DNA of 64,000 nucleotides, from positions 2,542,902-2,606,901 of the forward strand of contig NZ_CP101508.1 in the NCBI RefSeq assembly GCF_024380015.1, written 5' to 3'. Every line of letters begins with the position of its first letter. Within the stretch, counting starts at the first letter, position 1. The notes under the pieces are model-generated. The model did not search any database. It was not told the origin of the DNA and was given only the letters and a program-made list of their open reading frames with translations. Below are positions 57,203-64,000 of the stretch, piece after piece. The position numbers were made by a program, and so were the translations under genes. Source of the stretch: Photobacterium atrarenae. GTDB lineage: Bacteria; Pseudomonadota; Gammaproteobacteria; Enterobacterales; Vibrionaceae.

Positions 57203-58225
57203 CTACTTCTTCTGCAAATAAGGAACGAAAGCACTCGAGGTAAACTCGCTGAAACCTTCGTCAGTTTTTACCACCAGCAACACAGGCAAGTTTTCCTGCT
57301 CCGCCAGGGCCAGAGATTTTTCTTTTCCCATCACCGAGAACGCAGTCGCCAGGGCATCCGCCGTCATACTGGACGGGTGCAGCACGCTGACAGAAACCAC
57401 GCGATTGGTGATCGGTTGACACGTTTTCGGATCGATCAAGTGCGAGTAGCGTACACCATCTTGCTCAAAATAGTTCCGATAATCGCCGGAAGTCGCAACC
57501 GCCATATCCCCGGGCTCAATAATTTCCTGTACAGCCCGACTACCATCTTCGGTCGGCTTCTCAATCGCGATCCGCCACGGTGCCCCTTCCTTGTTATGCC
57601 CCTTCAGACGCAGCTCACCACCGATTTCGACCAGGTAGTCCGACACCTGCAGCTCATCAAAATAGTCCGCGACCACATCCACGCCATAACCTTTCGCAAT
57701 CGAGGACAAATCCACGTACAGATCCGGAATGCCTTTTTGCAGCGACTCACCATGAACCGATAAATGACGGATCCCAACCCGCTGTTGACGCTCGGCGATT
57801 TCCTCCGCGGTCGGGCTTCTTTCCGGACGCGCTTCCGGGCCAAAGCTCCACAAATTGACCACCGGGCCAATAGTAACATCTAACGCACCGTCGGTCAGCT
57901 TTGCCAAGCGAATCGCTTCGCTGACCACTTTCGCTGTCGCAGCTGAAACCGGCACCGGCGCTGTCGAGCGCGACTGATTAAATTGGCTGAGCTCGGAATG
58001 CTTACGGTAGGTCGACATCTGATCATTGACCAGCTCCAGACGGCGATCAATTTCGGCCTGAATCTCTGACGATGGCGGTAAACCTTCCTGCTTAATCAAC
58101 TTAATTGAGTAATAAGTCCCCATCGTCGAGCCGTTCAAGTGGATCATCTCCCGCTGATCGCTACAAGCCGACATCGTCAACACAAGGGCAAACAAGAGCA
58201 CACATTTGCTCAAGAACGTCTTCAT
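57203..58225 (-). CDS. apbE: FAD:protein FMN transferase ApbE
   Basis: 340 residues. A lipoprotein signal with lipobox TMSAC places it at the periplasmic membrane face. It attaches FMN to Thr residues of NqrB and NqrC. Motifs: NGSTMGTYYSIKL, LSSIAKGYGVD, and HLIDPKTCQPI near the metal site. It is separated from nqrF by a terminator, so it may be transcribed partly on its own. Confidence 0.96.
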   Translation of the reverse strand: MKTFLSKCVLLFALVLTMSACSDQREMIHLNGSTMGTYYSIKLIKQEGLPPSSEIQAEIDRRLELVNDQMSTYRKHSELSQFNQSRSTAPVPVSAATAKVVSEAIRLAKLTDGALDVTIGPVVNLWSFGPEARPERSPTAEEIAERQQRVGIRHLSVHGESLQKGIPDLYVDLSSIAKGYGVDVVADYFDELQVSDYLVEIGGELRLKGHNKEGAPWRIAIEKPTEDGSRAVQEIIEPGDMAVATSGDYRNYFEQDGVRYSHLIDPKTCQPITNRVVSVSVLHPSSMTADALATAFSVMGKEKSLALAEQENLPVLLVVKTDEGFSEFTSSAFVPYLQKK

Positions 58226-58306
58226 TCAACAACTCCAACGATACAATACAGAGTACACCTCTGCATCAAACCGATAAAAGCAGCAAGCTGCTGCAAGCTT
58301 CAGGAC

Positions 58307-58335
58307 GAAAAAAGGCTGACCCAAACGGGTCAGCC
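58307..58335 (-). terminator. Terminator after nqrF
   Basis: A perfect 9-bp stem GGCTGACCC/GGGTCAGCC with a 4-base loop and T6 on the minus strand, 23 bases after the nqrF stop. Confidence 0.93.
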
Positions 58336-58358
58336 ATAGTTTACATCGAGTGGGCTAG

Positions 58359-59582
58359 TTAGCCACCGAAGTCATCCAGCAGGATGTTTTCGTCTTCAAC
58401 ACCAAGGTCTTTCAGCATGCCAATCACGGCTGCGTTCATCATTGGTGGACCACACATGTAGTATTCACAGTCTTCCGGTGCTTCGTGATCTTTCAGGTAG
58501 TTTTCATAAAGCACGTTGTGAATGAAGCCTGTGTAGCCGTTCCAGTTGTCTTCCGGTAGCGGATCAGACAGGGCACAGTGCCAAACGAAGTTATCGTTTT
58601 CAGCCTGCAGCATGTCAAAGTCTTCTACGTAGAACATTTCACGCTTAGAACGGGCACCGTACCAGAACGACATCTTACGATCAGAGTTCAGGCGCTTGAG
58701 CTGGTCAAAGATGTGAGAACGCATTGGTGCCATACCTGCACCACCACCGACGAAGACCATCTCTGCATCCGTGTCTTTCGCGAAGAACTCACCAAACGGA
58801 CCTGAAATCGTACACTTGTCACCTTCTTTCAACGACCAGATGTACGAGGACATGATGCCCGGTGGTACGTCTGGGTTGTTCGGCGGCGGCGTCGCGATCC
58901 GCACGTTCAGCATGATAATGCCTTCTTCTTCCGGGTAGTTCGCCATGGAATACGCACGAATCGTCTCTTCATTGACTTTTGACTCGTAGCGGAACAGGTT
59001 GAACTTCTCCCAGTCCTCACGGTATTCCTCAGGAATATCGTAGTCGGCATACTTCACGTGGTGAGCCGGCGCTTCAATCTGGATGTAACCACCAGCACGG
59101 AACGGTACAGACTCGCCATCCGGGATTTGCAGCTTCAGCTCTTTGATGAATGTCGCTTTGTTATCGTTAGAGATAACCGTACATTCCCACTTCTTCACAC
59201 CGAAGATTTCTTCCGGCAGCTCGATATCCATGTCGGTCTTCACGTTGACCTGACAGGCCAGACGCTCCCCTTCACGGGCTTCACCTTTGGTGATGTGGTC
59301 AAGCTCAGTCGGCAGGATGTCACCGCCACCTGATTTCACTTTCACCCGGCACTGGCCACATGAACCACCACCACCACACGCAGATGATACGAAAATACCG
59401 TTTCCTGCCAGTGCACCTAGCAGTTTGCTACCCGCAGCGGTTGTAATCGCTTTTTCCGGGTCGCCATTGACTGAGATAGTAATGTCACCTGATGGTACCA
59501 GCTTGGATTTAGCGAACAGAATCACTAATACCAGAGCCAGGATAATCAGGGTGAACATGACTACGCCAAGAATAATATCCAT
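58359..59582 (-). CDS. nqrF: Na+-NQR subunit F (NADH dehydrogenase)
   Basis: 407 residues. An N-terminal membrane helix ([14 protein letters not shown]) precedes a 2Fe-2S ferredoxin domain (Cys69, Cys75, Cys78 in [12 protein letters not shown], plus a fourth in RLACQVNV). FAD-binding (RAYSMANY) and NADH-binding ([13 protein letters not shown]) domains follow. It accepts electrons from NADH. It is the last structural gene of nqrABCDEF. Confidence 0.98.
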   Translation of the reverse strand: MDIILGVVMFTLIILALVLVILFAKSKLVPSGDITISVNGDPEKAITTAAGSKLLGALAGNGIFVSSACGGGGSCGQCRVKVKSGGGDILPTELDHITKGEAREGERLACQVNVKTDMDIELPEEIFGVKKWECTVISNDNKATFIKELKLQIPDGESVPFRAGGYIQIEAPAHHVKYADYDIPEEYREDWEKFNLFRYESKVNEETIRAYSMANYPEEEGIIMLNVRIATPPPNNPDVPPGIMSSYIWSLKEGDKCTISGPFGEFFAKDTDAEMVFVGGGAGMAPMRSHIFDQLKRLNSDRKMSFWYGARSKREMFYVEDFDMLQAENDNFVWHCALSDPLPEDNWNGYTGFIHNVLYENYLKDHEAPEDCEYYMCGPPMMNAAVIGMLKDLGVEDENILLDDFGG

Positions 59583-59603
59583 TGATTATTCCTTTTATCC
59601 TGT

Positions 59604-60200
59604 TTACAGCTGAACACCGGAGAAGGACATAAAGCCCAACGCCATAAGGCCGACAGAGATGAAAGTGATGCCCAGGCCACGCAGACCGGCAGGAACATCA
59701 GAGTACTTCATCTTCTCGCGAATCCCCGCAAGAGCTACGATTGCCAGCATCCAACCGATACCAGAACCGAAACCGTATACCACAGATTCAGCAAAGTTAT
59801 AGTCACGCTGTACCATGAAAGCTACACCGCCGAAAATCGCACAGTTCACGGTGATCAACGGCAGGAAGATCCCGAGCGCGTTATAGAGCGGCGGGAAGAA
59901 ACGGTCCAGAATCATTTCAAGAATCTGTACCAGGGCCGCAATCACCCCGATGAAGGTGATGAAGTTCAGGAAGCTGAGGTCAACACCTTGAACCAGCGCG
60001 CCATCTTTCAGCAACAGGTTGTAAACCAGGTTGTTGACCGGAATCGCGATCGTCAGTACAACGGTAACCGCAATCCCCAGACCGAAAGAGGTCTTCACTT
60101 TCTTGGAAACCGCCAGGAAAGTACACATCCCGAGGAAGAATGACAGCGCCATGTTCTCGATAAAGATCGAGCGAACTAGCAGGCTTAGATAATGTTCCAT
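59604..60200 (-). CDS. nqrE: Na+-NQR subunit E
   Basis: 198 residues, six hydrophobic segments. Cys26 ([10 protein letters not shown]) and the Cys in TVNCAIFGG are the conserved cysteines which, with those of NqrD, hold an intramembrane iron centre. It lies 7 bases after nqrD. Confidence 0.98.
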   Translation of the reverse strand: MEHYLSLLVRSIFIENMALSFFLGMCTFLAVSKKVKTSFGLGIAVTVVLTIAIPVNNLVYNLLLKDGALVQGVDLSFLNFITFIGVIAALVQILEMILDRFFPPLYNALGIFLPLITVNCAIFGGVAFMVQRDYNFAESVVYGFGSGIGWMLAIVALAGIREKMKYSDVPAGLRGLGITFISVGLMALGFMSFSGVQL

Positions 60201-60207
60201 GTTCCCC

Positions 60208-60832
<625 letters not shown>

Positions 60833-60840
<8 letters not shown>

Positions 60841-61624
60841 TGTTCAGGCCTCCCTCACGAACCTTAGCCAGGAACGGACCAAAGCCGTTTTCACCCAGCC
60901 AGAATTTGAAGGTATTCTCGACACCATTACTTGTCAGCGTTGCACCTGACAGACCATCGATACCATGCTCACTACCTTCCGGTGCGCCGCCTTTCACGAC
61001 ACGGATAGCCGGCTGACCGTTTTCATCAAACAGTTTTTTGCCTTCCCACTGTGCACGCCACTTCGGGTTCTCAACTTCGCCACCCAGACCGGCGGTTTCA
61101 CCCTGCTGGTAGTAAGTGATGCCCGATACCGTGTTGCCGTCGGTTTCAACTGCAACAAAGGCGTACATCATCGACCACAGACCATTGCCGTGAACTGGCA
61201 GGATCAATTTATCCACACCATTGTTGGTGTCGCGTACCAGGTACACCTTGGCAACATCGGCACGGCGAATGATTTTGCCGAAATCGACAGCCGGATCCAG
61301 CTTCTCTGACTGTGCCGGCGTTTTCGCGGCATTACGCTGGTCATACTCAGCAGGCGTCAGACCGTCCACAGACTCAACGAAGTTGCCTGTATCCAGGTCT
61401 ACCAGGCGAGGCTCAATGAACTGCTCGTAAGTCTCTGTGACGTTGATGCCATCTTGCAGAAGGCCGGCAACGGACAGAATATTACGCTGCACATCCAGCT
61501 TGGCGTTGTATTGCTGCATTGGACGCAGCATCACTGCTGCAGTTGAAACCACGATCGAGCACACCAGGCTCAGCGTGATAACAACAATCAGCGTCTTTTT
61601 AATGCTATCGTTATTACTTGACAT
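60833..61624 (-). CDS. nqrC: Na+-NQR subunit C (covalent FMN)
   Basis: 263 residues. One N-terminal membrane helix and a periplasmic flavin domain. The FMN-attachment motif is [11 protein letters not shown], with the second Thr as the acceptor modified by ApbE. It overlaps nqrB by 11 bases and nqrD by 8, indicating translational coupling. Confidence 0.98.
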
Positions 61625-62858
61625 GACGAGCCAGTCTCCGTTTGATGTTGCCCTGAACTACTAGGTTGTCAAATAGAGGTGCAAACAGGTTTGCAAACAG
61701 GATTGCCAGCATCATACCTTCCGGGAATGCCGGGTTCACCACACGAATCAAAACAGCCATCACACCGATCAGTGCACCGTACCACCATTTACCTTTGTTG
61801 GTGAAAGCAGCAGAGACTGGGTCGGTCGCCATGAACATCATCCCGAATGCAAAGCCACCCAGAACCAGGTGCCAGTGCCATGGCATGCTGAACATCGCGT
61901 TGGTGTCAGAACCAATGATGTTGAACAGAGTCGCCGTTGCTATCATCCCGATCATGGTACCGGCAATGATGCGCCAGGAAGCAATCCCCATGAACACGAT
62001 CATCGAAGCACCCAGCACGATAAACAGCGTCGAAACTTCACCAATTGAACCCGGGATACGGCCGATGAAAGCATCCATCCAGCTGATCGCTTCGCCGGTC
62101 ACGGTGTTGATCAGCGCAGATTGACCGCCGTTCGCCCACTGGCTCAGTGCTGTTGCGCCTGAGAACCCGTCGGCTGCAGTCCAAACCAGATCACCAGAGA
62201 TCTGAGCCGGGTATGCAAAGAACAGGAATGCACGGCCTGCCAGCGCAGGGTTGAGGAAGTTACGGCCTGTACCACCAAAGATTTCTTTCGCAACCACAAC
62301 ACCGAAGGTGATCCCCAGCGCGGCTTGCCATAGTGGAAGTGTTGGTGGCACGATCAGCGCAAACAGGATCGAGGTCACGAAGAAACCTTCGTTGACTTCG
62401 TGCTTACGGACCATACAGAACAGGACTTCCCAGACCCCACCGACAGCAAACACTGTCGCGTAGATAGGCAGGAAGAAGGTCGCACCCAGCAGCATCTTGC
62501 TGCCCCAACCGGCGTCGGCAGCCAGGGTTCCACCCAGCATTTGTGTCAACCAGTAGTGCCAGTCCCCTGCGATCACCGCAGCCAGTTGCTCACCAGCATA
62601 CATGTGGTTCAGGGCAACAATTGCCTGGTGACCTGTATTGTACATACCCCAGAACATAGCTGGGAATACGGCAAACCACACCATAATCATGATGCGCTTC
62701 AGATCGATGTTATCACGAACGTGAGCACCGGTACGCGTCACCTGGCCTGGGGTATACAGCAGCGTGGCAACCGCTTCATACAGCGCAAACCACTTCTCAT
62801 GCTTACCGCCCGGCTCAAAATGGGGCTCGATTTGCTCTAGGAAATTCTTGAGGCTCAT
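61614..62858 (-). CDS. nqrB: Na+-NQR subunit B (covalent FMN, Na+ channel)
   Basis: 414 residues with about ten membrane segments. The FMN-attachment Thr is in [13 protein letters not shown]. NqrB carries FMN and riboflavin and contains the Na+ pathway and ubiquinone site. It begins 3 bases after the nqrA stop. Confidence 0.98.
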   Translation of the reverse strand: MSLKNFLEQIEPHFEPGGKHEKWFALYEAVATLLYTPGQVTRTGAHVRDNIDLKRIMIMVWFAVFPAMFWGMYNTGHQAIVALNHMYAGEQLAAVIAGDWHYWLTQMLGGTLAADAGWGSKMLLGATFFLPIYATVFAVGGVWEVLFCMVRKHEVNEGFFVTSILFALIVPPTLPLWQAALGITFGVVVAKEIFGGTGRNFLNPALAGRAFLFFAYPAQISGDLVWTAADGFSGATALSQWANGGQSALINTVTGEAISWMDAFIGRIPGSIGEVSTLFIVLGASMIVFMGIASWRIIAGTMIGMIATATLFNIIGSDTNAMFSMPWHWHLVLGGFAFGMMFMATDPVSAAFTNKGKWWYGALIGVMAVLIRVVNPAFPEGMMLAILFANLFAPLFDNLVVQGNIKRRLARHVK

Positions 62859-62861
62859 GAA

Positions 62862-64000
62862 TTACCCTTCCTTCTCAATCTTGTCCAGGCACTCGCGCAG
62901 CAGTGGGCCGTACTCGTACTTACCTGGGCATACAAACGTACACAGAGCCAGATCTTCTTCATCCAACTCCAGCGCACCCAACTGCTGGGCACTTTCAGTG
63001 TCACCGGCACACAGGTCACGCAGTAGCAGGGTCGGCTCGATGTCCAATGGCATCACTCGCTCATAGTTGCCGATTGGCACCATGGAACGCTCGGAACCAT
63101 TGGTCGACGTCGTCATGTTAAACAGCTGGTTCGGGAAGAACTGGCTCAGGAACGCGCGGGTAACCGAGAACTTGTTCTTACCTGGCGCAATCCAACCCAT
63201 GAATTCTTTCTCACGGCCTTCACGCAATGCAGTCACCTGCAGGTGGTAGCGACCCAGGAAAGCATGTGGACCCGCAGCGTGTTTGCCGTTCAGCACAGAG
63301 CCAGACAGCACGCGCAGTTCACCCGGCATCAGCTCGGAATCTACCAGTTGCTCGATAGACGCACCCAGCGTGGTTCGAACCAGGCGAGGATTGTTCACAG
63401 CAGGACCAGCCAGAGAAACCACACGGTCAGTGTACAGCGCACCGGTCAGGAACAGTTGACCGAAGGCGATCACGTCCTGGTAGTTGATGTGCCATGCCAC
63501 ATTGGCCAAGTCAGCACCGAACAGCGAATGGATATGCGTCCCGACCAGACCCGCAGGATGCGGACCGTTGAACACATGCTCTTCCACATTCGACTGCTGG
63601 GAACGCGGCAGGCTGGCACCGGATTTACAAACCATCACCTTGCCGCTTGTCAGGCGTGACAGCAGCGTCAGACCGGCAACAAAGGCATCGCTCTGTTCGT
63701 TGATGATGATTTCCGGATTCGCCGCCAGTGGATTGGTATCCATGGCAGTGACGAAAATCGCCTGAGTTTCAGCGTCGATGGCAGGTACCTTGCTGAAAGG
63801 ACGCGTCCGTAACGCTGTCCACATGCCAGATTCAACCAACTGCTCTACAATCGCATTACGCTCCAGCTGTGCCAGCTGGTCTGCTTCGTAGCGGTTAAAT
63901 GTGACTTGCTCATCGCCTTCTGCTTCAATCACAACGGATTGCAGCACACGCTTCGCACCACGGTTGATTTCTACGACCTTGCCGCTGGCTGGAGCAGTGA
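62862..64000 (-). CDS. nqrA: Na+-NQR subunit A, 5' end missing
   Basis: Partial: the gene runs off the right window edge, and about 378 residues of a usual 446 are present. The reading frame is open through the edge with [20 protein letters not shown], which is internal to NqrA, so the first internal Met is not the start. The C-terminal part ([20 protein letters not shown]) is the conserved quinone-reductase end. The operon promoter lies outside the window. Confidence 0.97.
   Translation of the reverse strand, partial: TAPASGKVVEINRGAKRVLQSVVIEAEGDEQVTFNRYEADQLAQLERNAIVEQLVESGMWTALRTRPFSKVPAIDAETQAIFVTAMDTNPLAANPEIIINEQSDAFVAGLTLLSRLTSGKVMVCKSGASLPRSQQSNVEEHVFNGPHPAGLVGTHIHSLFGADLANVAWHINYQDVIAFGQLFLTGALYTDRVVSLAGPAVNNPRLVRTTLGASIEQLVDSELMPGELRVLSGSVLNGKHAAGPHAFLGRYHLQVTALREGREKEFMGWIAPGKNKFSVTRAFLSQFFPNQLFNMTTSTNGSERSMVPIGNYERVMPLDIEPTLLLRDLCAGDTESAQQLGALELDEEDLALCTFVCPGKYEYGPLLRECLDKIEKEG

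Overview
The window is chromosomal DNA from a gammaproteobacterium of the family Vibrionaceae. This rests on a Vibrio-type polar-flagellum cluster with FlgO, FlgP and FlgT, an Na+-translocating NADH:quinone reductase followed by apbE and nqrM, a chitoporin-like porin next to ligA, periplasmic nitrate reductase beside narQ/narP, and a candidate VcdRP-type dual-function RNA. Base composition looks balanced to slightly GC-rich, which would be high for the family. Photobacterium or a GC-rich Vibrio relative are candidates, but the genus cannot be fixed from sequence reading alone.

Layout. 1-10.1 kb (minus strand): flgK (cut by the window edge), flgJIHGFEDCB, then cheR and cheV. 10.2-11.8 kb (plus): flgA, flgM, flgN. 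12.1-14.5 kb: flgOP and flgT, divergent. 14.6-18.7 kb: tRNA-Arg, tRNA-Ala, gltX, a small secreted protein and a chitoporin-like porin. 19.1-27.7 kb: ligA and zipA (minus), then cysZ, cysK and ptsH-ptsI-crr (plus). 27.8-33 kb: a YfeX-type peroxidase, a periplasmic-binding/GGDEF fusion and several small envelope proteins. 33-40.3 kb: napFDABC divergent from narQP. 40.3-44.3 kb: a small HTH protein, ompW, then yffB-dapE-M15 peptidase-DUF2897. 44.5-55.7 kb: proBA, crl, frsA, gpt, a purine permease, a dual-function-RNA candidate, a chemoreceptor and pepD. 55.7-64 kb: dinB, nqrM, apbE and nqrFEDCBA (nqrA cut by the edge).

Regulation can be read at many loci. Sigma-54 type -24/-12 promoters lie before flgB, flgK, flgT and probably flgO, and a near-consensus sigma-28 promoter precedes flgM, matching the tiered flagellar hierarchy of vibrios. 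Anaerobic control is visible as two exact FNR boxes before ompW and a NarP-type 7-2-7 inverted repeat plus an FNR box between napF and narQ. A consensus PurR box precedes the purine permease, a LexA box precedes dinB, and an Mlc/NagC-like inverted repeat precedes ptsH.

The most interesting element is in the 1-kb gap between the purine permease and the chemoreceptor. A sigma-70 promoter, a 29-codon ORF with a ribosome binding site, a C-rich 3' region and a strong terminator are arranged like VcdRP of Vibrio cholerae, which represses sugar-PTS mRNAs by base pairing and encodes a small protein that acts on citrate synthase. Its C-rich segment is complementary over 8 bases to the ptsH ribosome binding site 27 kb away in this window.
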